Origin: Bacteroidales bacterium UBA6445
GTDB taxonomy: Bacteria > Bacteroidota > Bacteroidia > Bacteroidales > UBA932
NCBI GenBank assembly: GCA_002439585.1
Contig: DJOF01000008.1
Span: 62,001 to 126,000 of the forward strand
DNA length: 64,000 nucleotides
Reading direction: 5' to 3'
The translations under genes were made by a program, and so were the position numbers. A model generated the notes under the pieces. The model was not told the DNA's origin and ran no database searches. It saw only the letters and a program-made list of their open reading frames with translations. Positions 33,827 through 44,700 of the stretch are shown in pieces (within the stretch, counting starts at the first letter, position 1; every line of letters starts with the position of its first letter).

Positions 33827-33857
33827 TTTGAGATTATCTATACGTTTTATAACTTTG
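33827..33857 (+). promoter_or_regulatory. Promoter of the xseA-glycogen gene train
   Basis: TTTG (33827-33830), 19-nt spacer, TAACTTTG (33850-33857), 17 nt before the xseA ATG. It is the only full-consensus promoter I see ahead of the 13-kb run ending with ribF. Confidence 0.7.
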
Positions 33858-33874
33858 TGTAAGTTGCTAAGGAA

Positions 33875-34993
33875 ATGGAAAATAAGGAAATACTTGACTT
33901 ATATACTCTGCAGACTCGGCTCAAATCCGCGACCGAGGGCGTTTTTCCTGGTAAAGTGTGGGTGAGGGCCGAGGTGAGTGCGATGAAGGCCCGCTCCGGC
34001 GGACACTGTTATATGGAACTTTCTCAGACAGAAAGTAATAGTCTTGTGGCCAAAGTCTCGGCCATTATCTGGGCTTCAAGATTCGGCTTTGTCTCTAGAT
34101 ATTTCGAGACCGAGACCGGCTCTCCGCTCCAAGCGGGGATTAAGATACTTGCCCGTGTACAGGTTAACTACAGTCAGCTTTACGGACTTTCTCTGATTAT
34201 AGACGAGATAGATCCTGCATTCACCATCGGAGATAAAGAGAAGGAGCGTCAGGCTACAATAGCCAGGCTTACGGCCGAAGGACTTATGGATAAGCAGAAG
34301 TCGTTGTCTATATGTGTATTGCCATATAAGCTTGCAATAGTCTCAGCATCGGACGCAGCGGGCTATGGAGACTTCATGAAGCATCTACATGGCAACATAT
34401 ACGGCTTCACTTTCCGCACAGACCTATTTCCGGCACTTATGCAAGGACAGTCGGCACCGGATTCTATAGCCGCAGCTATCGAGAAGGCTGCAGCTTCTCC
34501 TGAAGGCTATGACGCCGTCCTTGTCCTACGGGGAGGAGGGGCGAAGCTCGATCTTGTATGCTTCGATGACTATCGGGTAGCTTCGGCAATAGCGCTTTGT
34601 CCGATTCCTGTCATCACGGCTGTAGGCCATGATCAAGACTTTCATATATGCGATATGGTTGCATGGCGATATGTCAAGACGCCGACGGCACTTGCGGATT
34701 TCTTCATCGATATATATGCAGACGAAGACCAGAGGCTTTCTTCATATGCCTCGAGGCTCAAGATGGCTTTTGTCGGCAAGATTAATCTGATGTCCTCTAA
34801 AGTGGACCTTCTCGAAGCGAGGATTGAGGGCGCAGACCCACGAAGGATCCTTGCAAAGGGTTATGTGCTGGCGCTTGATTCTAAAGGCGTTGTATTCAAA
34901 AGTCCAAGAGGGAAAAAGCCTGGTGACAGGGTTAGTATGATGTTTGCCGACGGGCGGCTTGACTGCGACGTTACTGATGTTAATATCTGCTAA
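33875..34993 (+). CDS. xseA: Exodeoxyribonuclease VII large subunit
   Basis: 372 aa. Single-strand exonuclease acting in repair. Seen: N-terminal OB domain (VWVRAEVS, GGHCYMELSQ), then the catalytic region with DAVLVLRGGGAKLDLVCFDDYRVA and TAVGHDQDFHICDMVA. Shorter than the ~450-aa E. coli form, mainly in the C-terminal coiled coil. xseB follows 10 nt later. Confidence 0.93.
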   Translation: MENKEILDLYTLQTRLKSATEGVFPGKVWVRAEVSAMKARSGGHCYMELSQTESNSLVAKVSAIIWASRFGFVSRYFETETGSPLQAGIKILARVQVNYSQLYGLSLIIDEIDPAFTIGDKEKERQATIARLTAEGLMDKQKSLSICVLPYKLAIVSASDAAGYGDFMKHLHGNIYGFTFRTDLFPALMQGQSAPDSIAAAIEKAAASPEGYDAVLVLRGGGAKLDLVCFDDYRVASAIALCPIPVITAVGHDQDFHICDMVAWRYVKTPTALADFFIDIYADEDQRLSSYASRLKMAFVGKINLMSSKVDLLEARIEGADPRRILAKGYVLALDSKGVVFKSPRGKKPGDRVSMMFADGRLDCDVTDVNIC

Positions 34994-35003
34994 AATCAAT
35001 ATT

Positions 35004-35186
35004 ATGGGTTTTGACTACAAGAAAGCTGTAGATGAGTTGGAGAAAATAGCCACCAAGGTGGAGGATCCGTCAACTGGAATAGATGACATTGACAAATACG
35101 TGAGGCGCTCTAAGGAACTGGTGGCAGGATGCCGGGCCTATCTTCGTTCTGTAAGAGACAAGGCCGATACTCTGGACCAAATCTGA
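35004..35186 (+). CDS. xseB: Exodeoxyribonuclease VII small subunit
   Basis: 60 aa, all helical. Start at ATG 35004 (MGFDYKKAVDELEKI); the in-frame extension back into xseA is not used. Matches the XseB pattern of two helices with ELEKIATKVED and SKELVAGCRAYL. Lies 4 nt before the branching enzyme start, so it is tied into the glycogen gene train. Confidence 0.9.
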   Translation: MGFDYKKAVDELEKIATKVEDPSTGIDDIDKYVRRSKELVAGCRAYLRSVRDKADTLDQI

Positions 35187-35190
35187 TACT

Positions 35191-37185
35191 ATGCACAATA
35201 CAGACATGATATACGATACTGACAGTTATCTTCTGCCGTACAAGGATTTTATCGATAACCGCCATGAACGCATATTGGAGACAGCTGCGAAGATTGCCGT
35301 CAGAGGCTCTCTTTCGGAAGGTCTCAACAATCATCTATATTATGGACTTCATGATACCGGTGAGGCCTGGGTGTTTCGAGAATGGGCTCCTCATGCATCG
35401 CGTATTTATCTGATCGGGGAGTTCAACAATTGGAAGCGTACGGCGGCTTATGCCCTAAAACCTGTCGGAGACGGGAACTGGGAGATTACTCTTCCTAAGC
35501 TTTTTCTTCATCACGGAGACCTGTACAAACTCTTCATTGAATGGACAGGTGGAGGAGGTGAGCGTATTCCGGCATATGCGACAAGAGTCGTGCAGGATCC
35601 TGTGACAAAGGTGTTCAGCGCCCAAGTCTGGGCTCCCGAGAAACCGTATGAATGGAAGCATCCTAATCCGGGGAGGAGGAACAATCCTCTTATATATGAA
35701 TGCCATATCGGCATGAGTTCAGAAGAGGAGAAAGTCTCTACATTTGATGAATTTAGGAAGACTGTGCTGCCAAAGGTAAAGGATCTCGGCTATGATACTC
35801 TCCAGATAATGGCTTTGCAAGAGCATCCGTATTACGGATCATTTGGCTATCAGGTATCTAGTTTCTATGCTCTTTCATCCCGTTTCGGAACGCCTGAGGA
35901 ATTTAAGGCTCTGGTAGATGAGGCGCATGATATGGATATTGCTGTAGTTATGGATATCGTGCATTCTCACAGTGTGGACAATGTTGCCGAGGGTCTCGGA
36001 TATTTTGACGGCAGAGAGGACCTGTATTTCTTTTCGGGAGAGAAAGGCCGCCACCCTGCATGGGGATCGAGATGTTTCGACTACGGCAAGGATGAGACGC
36101 GGTATTTCCTTCTTTCCAATTGCAAATACTGGCTTGAGGAATATCATCTTGACGGATTCCGCTTCGATGGTGTCACAAGCATGATGTATTGGGATCATGG
36201 TCTTGGACGTGATTTCGGAAGCTATTCTTCGTATTTCGGCCCTGGAGTTGATGAGGATGCGGTTACATATCTTGCGCTTGCAGCCATGCTTGTCAAAGAA
36301 ATAAGGCCGGATGCCATAACAATCGCTGAAGATGTGAGTGGGATGCCGGGGCTTGCCGCCCCTTTCGAAAGAGGAGGTCTGGGCTTCGGATTCCGTATGG
36401 CCATGGGAATTGCTGATCATTGGATTAAATGGATCAAGGAGAAGGCAGATGAGCAGTGGAGTATGGGCGAGATTTGGTGGGAGCTGACTAATAAGCGCGC
36501 CGATGAGAGAACCATAAGCTATGCAGAGTGTCATGATCAAGCGTTGGTGGGAGACAAGACGCTTATATTCAGGCTTATAGATAAGGATATGTATACGGCT
36601 ATGAATATCGGCTCTGAAAATCTTGTCGTGGATAGGGGTGTTGCCCTGCACAAGATGATACGTCTTGTGACTATTGCCACTGCAGGTGACGGATATCTCA
36701 ATTTCATGGGTAATGAGTTCGGACATCCGGAATGGATAGATTTCCCGAGACAGGGTAACGGATGGTCCTACAAATATGCGCGGCGACAATGGTCTCTTGC
36801 CGAGCACGACTACCTGAGGTATAAGTATCTCAACAATTTTGACAGGGATATGATCCACCTTTTCCGAGAGAGTGCTATACTGTCTGTGCCACCGAAACTT
36901 ATAGTTGCAGATGACTCGCGGCATGTATTGGTTTTCCAACGTGGAAATTATATATTTGCATTAAACTTCAGCCCTGGTGCTTCTTACTCGGGATATACCT
37001 TTGAAGCTCCGAAAGGAGAGTGGGGACTTGTCCTGTGTACGGATGATAGAAAGTATGACGGATTCGCAAGGATAGCCTCTGGTGAACATCATACATCCGA
37101 TGGTAGGATGAGTATATATCTTCCTTGCCGTTGTGCATTGGTATTTGAGCTGCGGCCATGGACGAAGCAGACGTCGTATAAATAA
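35191..37185 (+). CDS. glgB: 1,4-alpha-glucan branching enzyme, eukaryote-like type
   Basis: 664 aa, GH13. Moves alpha-1,4 segments to alpha-1,6 branch points. N-terminal CBM48 (WVFREWAPHASRIYLIGEFNNW), then the barrel: YECHIGMSS, region I DIVHSH, nucleophile D326 in DGFRFDGVTSMMY, acid/base E380 in IAEDVSGMP, and D449 in AECHDQALVGDK. These segments resemble eukaryotic GBE1 (GH13_8) more than E. coli GlgB; the EHxYYxSFGYQ and LLSN..WLEEY stretches are typical. First gene of the glycogen block, 12 nt before the debranching enzyme. Confidence 0.93.
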   Translation: MHNTDMIYDTDSYLLPYKDFIDNRHERILETAAKIAVRGSLSEGLNNHLYYGLHDTGEAWVFREWAPHASRIYLIGEFNNWKRTAAYALKPVGDGNWEITLPKLFLHHGDLYKLFIEWTGGGGERIPAYATRVVQDPVTKVFSAQVWAPEKPYEWKHPNPGRRNNPLIYECHIGMSSEEEKVSTFDEFRKTVLPKVKDLGYDTLQIMALQEHPYYGSFGYQVSSFYALSSRFGTPEEFKALVDEAHDMDIAVVMDIVHSHSVDNVAEGLGYFDGREDLYFFSGEKGRHPAWGSRCFDYGKDETRYFLLSNCKYWLEEYHLDGFRFDGVTSMMYWDHGLGRDFGSYSSYFGPGVDEDAVTYLALAAMLVKEIRPDAITIAEDVSGMPGLAAPFERGGLGFGFRMAMGIADHWIKWIKEKADEQWSMGEIWWELTNKRADERTISYAECHDQALVGDKTLIFRLIDKDMYTAMNIGSENLVVDRGVALHKMIRLVTIATAGDGYLNFMGNEFGHPEWIDFPRQGNGWSYKYARRQWSLAEHDYLRYKYLNNFDRDMIHLFRESAILSVPPKLIVADDSRHVLVFQRGNYIFALNFSPGASYSGYTFEAPKGEWGLVLCTDDRKYDGFARIASGEHHTSDGRMSIYLPCRCALVFELRPWTKQTSYK

Positions 37186-37197
37186 AACCGATTCGAT

Positions 37198-39138
37198 ATG
37201 GCATTCCTGAAATTCAACAAAGCTGAGCTGGTCAATCTTGCATATTCCCTCAAGCGCGAGATCCTCTGTGCCAACAAAACAGGAGCATATTGCAACACAA
37301 CGATAGTTACGTGCAATACAAGACGCTACCATGGGCTTCTCGGAGTCCCGGTGGATAATTTCGGAGGCAGCAAATACATGCTTCTCTCTTCGGTAGACGA
37401 GAGTCTGGTGGTCGACGGCAATCTTTTCAACCTTGGAATTCATTGCTATGGAGACATTTACGAGCCTAGGGGACATAAATATATCATAGATTTTCAGGCT
37501 GACCCTGTGCCTGCGATTCTCTATAGGGTCGGAGCTATAGAATTCAAGAAAACGATCATGCTGACTCCGGATATGGACCAGCTTCTTATAAAGTACGAGA
37601 TTGTCAAATCTCCTGCCGAAGTTACATTGCTCTTGAAGCCATTTCTGGCCTTTAGGAACATTCACAGCCTTACACGGCAGAATTCGGAGGCCGACACTTC
37701 ATTCAAGACTATTCCGGGCGGTGTGTCGTTCAATATGTACAAGGGTTTTCCTACGCTAAACCTGCAGCTAAGTACGGCAGAGTATGAGTACAGACCGGCT
37801 CCATATTGGTATAACGGAATTACATATTCCGATGAGGCACGCCGCGGCTTTGACTGCAAGGAGGATCTGTTTGTGCCTGGGACTTTCATCCTCAAAATGA
37901 AGCAAGGTGACTCAGTCATACTTTCGGCTTCCGTGAAGGAGATTAAGCCGAAAGGGCTGACACGTCGTTTTAATGCCATATATAAGGAGATGCCAGGAAT
38001 CCGAAGCTACCATGACCAGCTACTTCACTGCGCTGATCTACTCATCAGAGACAGGAATGGCAAGAAAATGATAACTGCTGGGTTCTCTTGGCTATATACA
38101 GGACTTCTGAGAGAGACTCTGTATGCATTGCCTGGTCTTACCCTCATGACCGGGCGCACGGAAGAGTTTGAGGAGATCCTTGACAATCTGATTGAGGACA
38201 ACCGGCAGCGACTTTTCCACAAGACCACTCAGGTCGATGCTCCTTTGCTGGTAGTTACGGCATTGCAGTCGTACATATCTTTTGGTGCTGATCCCTCACA
38301 TGTATGGAAGAAATATGGAGAGACAGTGCGGGAGATAGTCGAGAGCTATGCTCCGGAGAAAAGGGATGAAGTGTCGCTTCAGCCGGACGGCCTCCTTTGG
38401 GCGCAGAAAGACAATACTGCCCTCACGTGGATGAACGCGTATATTGACGGGCATCCTGTTACAGAGAGAGCTGGATATCAGGTTGAGACCAACGCTTTCT
38501 GGTACAATGCCTTGTGCTTCGCCATAGATATGGAGAGCCGTTTCACGGCCAAAGATAGCGTATTTGTAGGACGCTGGACTCCCATAAGAGATCTTGCCAA
38601 GACTTCATACGTTAATCGCTTCTGGCTTCCTGATCTTGGATATCTTGCTGATTATGTGGATAATGCTGGGCCAAATACCGATGTCCGTCCCAACCAGATT
38701 TTCGCAGTGTCAGTAGATTATTCCCCACTTCCTGATGAGATTAAGGCGAGCATAATGAATATCGTTGATAGGGAACTTGTGACTTCAAGGGGCATAAGGA
38801 CTCTTTCACCAAGGGATGTGAAATACCGGGGAGTATATGAGGGTACGCAAAGAGACAGGGATCTTGCATATCACAACGGATGTGCATGGCCATGTCTGCT
38901 GCTTCCTTACGCAAAGGCTTGTTTTGAGATGAGAGGGGCAGCGTTTTGCAAAAAAGCGGAATGGCTGATAGAAGGCTTTTATGACGATCTGTGGAAGCAT
39001 GGAGTAGGAGCATTTTCCGAACTTTATGATGGAGACCCTCCTCATGAGCCGCATGGCGCGATTTCATCGGCCATGAGCACGGCTGCAATCTTGTGGGTTG
39101 ACTGGATGATCGCAAAATATAAGAAAGGAGAGGATTGA
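37198..39138 (+). CDS. Amylo-alpha-1,6-glucosidase / glycogen debranching enzyme
   Basis: 646 aa, GDE_N plus GDE_C (GH133-like) architecture. Hydrolyses alpha-1,6 branches. Seen: N-terminal TCNTRRYHGLLG (GDE_N hallmark), beta-rich domain, then the (alpha/alpha)6 domain from about residue 275 with SWLYTGLLRETLYALPGL, GYQVETNAFWYNAL, RPNQIFAVS, and the C-terminal GDPPHEPHGAISSAMSTAAILW. Only 1 nt separates it from the GT4 gene. Confidence 0.92.
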   Translation: MAFLKFNKAELVNLAYSLKREILCANKTGAYCNTTIVTCNTRRYHGLLGVPVDNFGGSKYMLLSSVDESLVVDGNLFNLGIHCYGDIYEPRGHKYIIDFQADPVPAILYRVGAIEFKKTIMLTPDMDQLLIKYEIVKSPAEVTLLLKPFLAFRNIHSLTRQNSEADTSFKTIPGGVSFNMYKGFPTLNLQLSTAEYEYRPAPYWYNGITYSDEARRGFDCKEDLFVPGTFILKMKQGDSVILSASVKEIKPKGLTRRFNAIYKEMPGIRSYHDQLLHCADLLIRDRNGKKMITAGFSWLYTGLLRETLYALPGLTLMTGRTEEFEEILDNLIEDNRQRLFHKTTQVDAPLLVVTALQSYISFGADPSHVWKKYGETVREIVESYAPEKRDEVSLQPDGLLWAQKDNTALTWMNAYIDGHPVTERAGYQVETNAFWYNALCFAIDMESRFTAKDSVFVGRWTPIRDLAKTSYVNRFWLPDLGYLADYVDNAGPNTDVRPNQIFAVSVDYSPLPDEIKASIMNIVDRELVTSRGIRTLSPRDVKYRGVYEGTQRDRDLAYHNGCAWPCLLLPYAKACFEMRGAAFCKKAEWLIEGFYDDLWKHGVGAFSELYDGDPPHEPHGAISSAMSTAAILWVDWMIAKYKKGED

Positions 39139-39139
39139 T

Positions 39140-40432
39140 ATGAGAGTGTTGATGTTTGGATGGGAGTTTCCCCCTCATATTGCCGGTGGACTCGGTACTG
39201 CGTGCTATGGTATTGTCAAAGGTCTGGCACACAACGGTGTGGAAACAATCTTTGTGATGCCTTCCGCTACAGGTGACGAGGATAGCAGCGTTGCCAATAT
39301 AATAAACGCCAGTGATGTGCCGATAGAGATGACAGATACCATGACGGTATCGGATTTCCTTGACAAGGTGCAGTTTGTACATATAGGCACCAACATGATT
39401 CCGTACTTGGACCCCCAGAAATTCCATGACCTAGTAGAAGCAGATAGAAAGCGGCAGGTCAAAGATTTCTCCGTACAGTACGGGCGCAAATACAAGTTCT
39501 CGGGAAGATACGGCTCCGACCTGTTGGAAGAGGTCGCGAGGTATGCGATGGTAGGAGGCACAATTGCTCTGTCTCATAAAGATGAGTTTGACGTGATCCA
39601 TGCCCACGATTGGCTTACATACATGGCAGGGATAGCAGCGAAGAAACTCTCTGGAAAACCCCTTGTAGTACATGTGCATGCAACATCTTTTGACAGAAGC
39701 AGTGACAACAATATAGACACGAGGGTGTATGACATAGAGAAGAAGGGTATGGAGGCTGCTGATAGGGTCATCACAGTAAGCGATCTTACTCGTAATATAG
39801 TCATTACCAAGTATGGAATATCCCCAGACAAGGTGGTGACTGTGCACAATGCAGTGGATTTCTCAGGAAGAGATTCGGTACATGTAACAAGAGGTGTCAG
39901 GGATAAGGTCGTTACTTTTCTCGGCAGGATAACTTTCCAGAAAGGCCCAGAGTATTTTATCGAGGCGGCTGCCAAGGTGCTCAAGAGATGTGACAATGTA
40001 AGGTTTGTCATGGCTGGTAGCGGAGACATGCTCAACCGCTCGATAAGACAAGTTGCGAGGCTCGGGATTGCGGACCGCTTTCATTTTACGGGATTCCTCA
40101 GAGGAAGTGATGTCCAGAAGATGTTCGCACTGTCTGATGTGTATGTGATGCCCTCGGTCTCCGAGCCGTTCGGAATATCCCCGCTTGAAGCAATGCGTTC
40201 AGGAGTACCTTCCATAATCTCAAGGCAAAGCGGAGCTGCGGAGGTGCTGAAATATGCCTTCAAAGTAGATTTCTGGGATGTGGACGCAATGGCTGACGAG
40301 ATATATGCGCTTCTGAACTATCCCGCTCTTTCGGAATTTGCTTCCAGATACGGTTACGATGAGGTAAATACTCTCAAGTGGAACAATGCCGCTGCCAAGA
40401 TAAAGAGCATCTATGAATCAGTGATAAAGTAA
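39140..40432 (+). CDS. Glycosyltransferase family 4, glycogen-associated
   Basis: 430 aa, GT-B fold. Seen: N-terminal FGWEFPPHIAGGLGTACYG (sugar-acceptor loop), HAHDWLTYMAG, linker VITVSDLTRN, and the nucleotide-sugar site with SGDM...VMPSVSEPFGISPLEAMRSGVPSI, whose E-x7-E pair is the GT4 signature. Genome position between debranching enzyme and GH57 argues for alpha-glucan synthesis or priming; the donor (UDP- or ADP-glucose) is not determinable from sequence. Confidence 0.87.
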   Translation: MRVLMFGWEFPPHIAGGLGTACYGIVKGLAHNGVETIFVMPSATGDEDSSVANIINASDVPIEMTDTMTVSDFLDKVQFVHIGTNMIPYLDPQKFHDLVEADRKRQVKDFSVQYGRKYKFSGRYGSDLLEEVARYAMVGGTIALSHKDEFDVIHAHDWLTYMAGIAAKKLSGKPLVVHVHATSFDRSSDNNIDTRVYDIEKKGMEAADRVITVSDLTRNIVITKYGISPDKVVTVHNAVDFSGRDSVHVTRGVRDKVVTFLGRITFQKGPEYFIEAAAKVLKRCDNVRFVMAGSGDMLNRSIRQVARLGIADRFHFTGFLRGSDVQKMFALSDVYVMPSVSEPFGISPLEAMRSGVPSIISRQSGAAEVLKYAFKVDFWDVDAMADEIYALLNYPALSEFASRYGYDEVNTLKWNNAAAKIKSIYESVIK

Positions 40433-40444
40433 ATTTTACAGAAT

Positions 40445-41791
40445 ATGGCAAAAAAGAGTTTGTGTCTGTATTTTCAGATTCACCAGCCTACGAGATTGAG
40501 ACTGTATAGATTTTTCGACATAGGAAAAGATTCTCACTATTACGATGACTTTACCAACAGAACTATATTGAGAAGGGTTGCCGAACTTTGCTATCTTCCG
40601 ATGAACAACCTGCTGTATGAACTTATCTGCCGCTATAAGGGAGACTTCAAGGTCTCTTTCTCCATATCAGGATCGGCTCTTGAGCAGTTCGATAGATATG
40701 CTCCAGAAGTGATAGAGAGCTTTCGGAAGCTTGCTGAGACCGGTTCTGTGGAATTTTTATGCGAGACATATAATCATTCGCTCTCATCCCTTATCTGTCC
40801 GGCCGAATTCCATAGTCAGGTTCTGCGTCACAAAGCTGCAATTGAGCAGTATTTTGGTCATAAACCGGTGACATTCCGCAATACGGAGCTTATCTATTCT
40901 AATTCTATAGGAGCGAATGTCTACAATCTTGGCTTCAAGACTATGTTGACGGAAGGAGCCCGTCACGTGCTTGCATGGCGTAGCCCAGACTTTGTCTACT
41001 CTGACAGTATGAAGCCCGAATTGAAGCTTCTTCTTCGCAACTACAGGTTGAGTGACGACATAGCGTTCAGATTTTCCGACAGGACTTCTCCAGACTGGCC
41101 TCTTACCGGTGAGAAATATCTTGAAAGACTCAAGGACAGTGTGAAGACATCTGGAGAAGTCATCAATCTTTTTATGGACTATGAGACTTTCGGTGAACAC
41201 CAGAGAGCCAATACAGGGATTTTTGACTTCATGAGGTATCTTCCTGAAGTGATTCTCAAAGACGGCACCTTCACCTTTGAAACGCCTAAAGATGTGACCG
41301 CCAAATACAATGCGGTATCACCGATAGATGTTCCAGAGCCGATCTCATGGGCAGATGAGGAGAGAGATGTTACAGCATGGCTTGGTAATGAGTTGCAGCA
41401 GGAGGCTTTTAAGAAGCTTTATAGCTTGTACGAGAAGATAGCCATCATCAAGGATCCTGTTCTGTGCAGTGATTTCGGCCATCTTCAGGAAAGTGATCAT
41501 TTCTACTATATGTGCACCAAATTCTTCTCTGACGGAGAAGTGCACAAGTATTTCAACCCTTATGAATCGCCTTATGAGGCATTCATTAATTATATGAACG
41601 TTTTAAGCGATTTCATGATCCGAGTGAATGATGAATATTCGGACAAGGTTGCTAAATTTGCGGCCGAAAATACGGAGAAACCGCAAGGCAAGGGCAAGAT
41701 TGTAAAGTCAGCTTCGCCTAAAGCCGCTGTGAAGCGGGTTTCAGCGAAGAGGAGCAAAGTTGCCAAGGCCTCCGTAACAAAGGAGAAATAA
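40445..41791 (+). CDS. GH57 family glycoside hydrolase (alpha-amylase-like)
   Basis: 448 aa. Retaining alpha-glucan-acting family. Seen: region 1 YFQIHQP, nucleophile E148 in TFRNTELIYSNSIG, acid/base D245 in FMDYETFGEHQ, and region 5 helical C-domain (FGHLQESDHFYYM). The last ~40 residues are an unusual Lys/Ala/Ser-rich basic tail. No signal peptide, so it works on cytoplasmic glucan. Stop overlaps the next start (TAATG). Confidence 0.9.
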   Translation: MAKKSLCLYFQIHQPTRLRLYRFFDIGKDSHYYDDFTNRTILRRVAELCYLPMNNLLYELICRYKGDFKVSFSISGSALEQFDRYAPEVIESFRKLAETGSVEFLCETYNHSLSSLICPAEFHSQVLRHKAAIEQYFGHKPVTFRNTELIYSNSIGANVYNLGFKTMLTEGARHVLAWRSPDFVYSDSMKPELKLLLRNYRLSDDIAFRFSDRTSPDWPLTGEKYLERLKDSVKTSGEVINLFMDYETFGEHQRANTGIFDFMRYLPEVILKDGTFTFETPKDVTAKYNAVSPIDVPEPISWADEERDVTAWLGNELQQEAFKKLYSLYEKIAIIKDPVLCSDFGHLQESDHFYYMCTKFFSDGEVHKYFNPYESPYEAFINYMNVLSDFMIRVNDEYSDKVAKFAAENTEKPQGKGKIVKSASPKAAVKRVSAKRSKVAKASVTKEK

Positions 41792-44700
41792 TGAATACGA
41801 AAGATCTTAAACGACCAGATTACTTGTTTGAAGTAAGCTGGGAAGTCTGCAATAAGGTTGGTGGTATCTATACGGTGATAGCAACGAAATCACTGTTTCT
41901 TAAGTCCCAACTCAACAGACATCATATCCTAATAGGTCCAGACGTATGGATGGACACAGTCGCCAATCCTGATTTCAAAGAGGATCCGCTATTGTGGCAG
42001 GAATGGAGGACAGAAGCTGCCAGGAACGGACTACGTCTGAGGATCGGACACTGGAACGTACCGGGATCGCCTATAGCTGTATTGGTGGATTTTAAGCAGT
42101 TTCTTACAGAGCAGAATGAGATTCTTACCAAATATTGGGAGATCTTCGGAGTTGATTCGATCACAGGCAATTGGGACTATAAGGAATCCGCCCTCTTTGG
42201 CTATGTATCAGGAAAGGTAATAGAGAGCTATTACAAGTTCTATATAGAACCTTCGGAGAAAGTTGTAGCTCAGTTCCATGAGTGGCAGACAGGAGCTGGA
42301 CTATTGTACTTGAAGGCTGCTAAGTTGCCGATTGCCACAGTCTTTACCACTCATGCAACGGTACTCGGACGCTGTCTGGCAGGCAACAATATGCCGCTGT
42401 ATGATAGTATGCTTTCGTACAATCCGGACGACAAAGCTCGCCAGTTTAATGTGATGGCGATGCACTCTCTTGAGTCTAAGTCGGCTGCCAATGCGGACAT
42501 CTTCACCACAGTTAGTGAGATCACAGCTCGCGAATGCGAGCATTTCCTCGGAAGGCCTATAGACGAGATTACGCCTAACGGCTTTGAAAATAGCTTTACT
42601 CCTGCAACAGACGAGGAGTTTGATACCCTAAGGAAGGCCGCCCGGGCAAAGCTGAGAGCAGTAGCTGAGGCTATGTCGGCGGAGAAGGTAGAGGATGATG
42701 CCATATTTGTCGGAATAGGAGGACGCTATGAGTATCGCAACAAGGGTATTGACGTATTTATAGATGCTATAGACAAAGTCCGTCGGTCTGGCTTTGAGGG
42801 AAAGAAAATCCATGCATTCTTCATGATTCCCGCTGGTCACAATGGCCCGGACAAAGACCTTTGTGCCAAGCTTTCAGGGAGCGGTGATCCGGCTTACAGG
42901 ACCATGACATCGCATGTTCTGATGAATCCGGAGTATGACGCGATACTTGGGAGGTTCAAGGCCTTGGGTATAGACAACTCTGTGGGATCCAATATCAAGG
43001 CCTACTTCATACCGTCGTATCTCAATGGCACTGACGGTATCTTCAATATGAAGTACTATGATATCCTTGCTGGCCTGGATCTTACGGTATTCCCTTCATA
43101 TTACGAGCCGTGGGGATATACCCCGCTTGAGAGCCTTGCGTTCAAGATACCTACTCTTACGACTTCTCTCGCCGGCTTCGGAATGTGGGTCGACACACAT
43201 TATCTCAAGGATCATCCTGGTATCAAGGTGGTGGAGAGGAATGATTCCAATTACCCCGCTGTCGTGGACGCTGTAGCGCAGAGGATCTGCGAGATAGCTC
43301 TTGTGACAGACGATCAGAGGATAGCCTATATGGACAATGCCCGAGACGTGTCACGCATAGCACTATGGGAAAATCAAATACAATATTATAACGAAGCTTA
43401 TTCCAAAGCAATAGACAAAGTTATTGCAGCCAACGGGTCCTACCCCGAGTCAAACGAAAAACAGATTATGACATACGGAAAATTACCAGTTAACGCTCCC
43501 TCATGGAAGAGCGTGATGGTCACAAGACATCTGCCAGAAGCTCTGAAAGGGTTGGAGACCCTGTCCAAGAACCTTTGGTGGTGCTGGAATGACAGTGCAA
43601 AAGCACTGTTCAAGGCTATAGACAAGGATATATGGCGCACATCAGGACACAATCCGATGTCACTTCTTGATGTGGTGACGCTCAAGCGGTTCAACGAGCT
43701 TAGCAAGGATTCGGCATTCATGGGGCAATATCAGAGTGTGATGGCCGAATTTGAGGAATATATGTCCCTTAAGAAAGAGAGGAAAGACCCTTCGATAGCA
43801 TATTTCTGTATGGAATATGGTTTGGATTCTTCGCTCAGCATATATTCTGGCGGACTTGGAATTCTTGCAGGCGACTACCTGAAGGAGACCAGCGACATGA
43901 ATGTCAATCTTGTAGCTGTTGGCCTCCTCTACAGGTATGGCTACTTTACACAGGTCCTCTCTTCTCAAGGCGATCAGGTGGCAAGATATGATGCCCAGAA
44001 TTTCTCCAAGATCCCGGCTACACCGGTGATGGACCAGAATGGTGTGTGGAAGACTGTCAGTGTTGCTTTTCCGGGAAGGACACTCTCGGCCAGAATCTGG
44101 AAGGTGGCAGTAGGACGTACTGATCTTTATCTTCTTGATACTGATTATGAGGCCAATATTGAAGAGGACAGGCAAGTTACGTATCATCTATATGGTGGCG
44201 ACTGGGAAAATAGGCTCAAACAGGAGCTTCTGCTTGGCGTAGGTGGAGTCAGGGCTCTTCGAGTCCTTGGTCTCAACCCCCAGATCTATCACTGCAATGA
44301 AGGCCATGCTGCGTTCATAGGACTCGAAAGGCTTCGTGAATATATTCAGAATGACAATCTGGAATTCCCTGAGGCAATGGAAGTGGTAAGAGCCTCTTCT
44401 CTGTTCACAACCCATACTCCTGTGCCTGCCGGACATGATGCTTTCGATGAGGGATTGCTCCGCAAGTATATAGGGCATTATCCTCAGAGGCTCAAGATAG
44501 ATTGGACTACAATGATGGGACTCGGCAAGATCAACGCTTCAGATCAGAACGAAAAGTTCTCGATGAGCATACTTGCTGCGAACATTTCCCAGAATGTCAA
44601 CGGTGTCTCGAAACTTCATGGCAAGGTAAGCCGGGAAATCTTCGCCAACATGTATCCTGGATATTTACCTGAGGAACTGTATATCAGTTATGTTACCAAT

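Noticed and set aside
35875..36939. 354-codon open frame antisense to glgB
   Set aside because: Mirror of biased codon use in glgB; no motifs, no promoter, no neighbour context.
36961..37665. 234-codon antisense frame across the glgB/debranching junction
   Set aside because: Same reason; it spans two real genes on the other strand.
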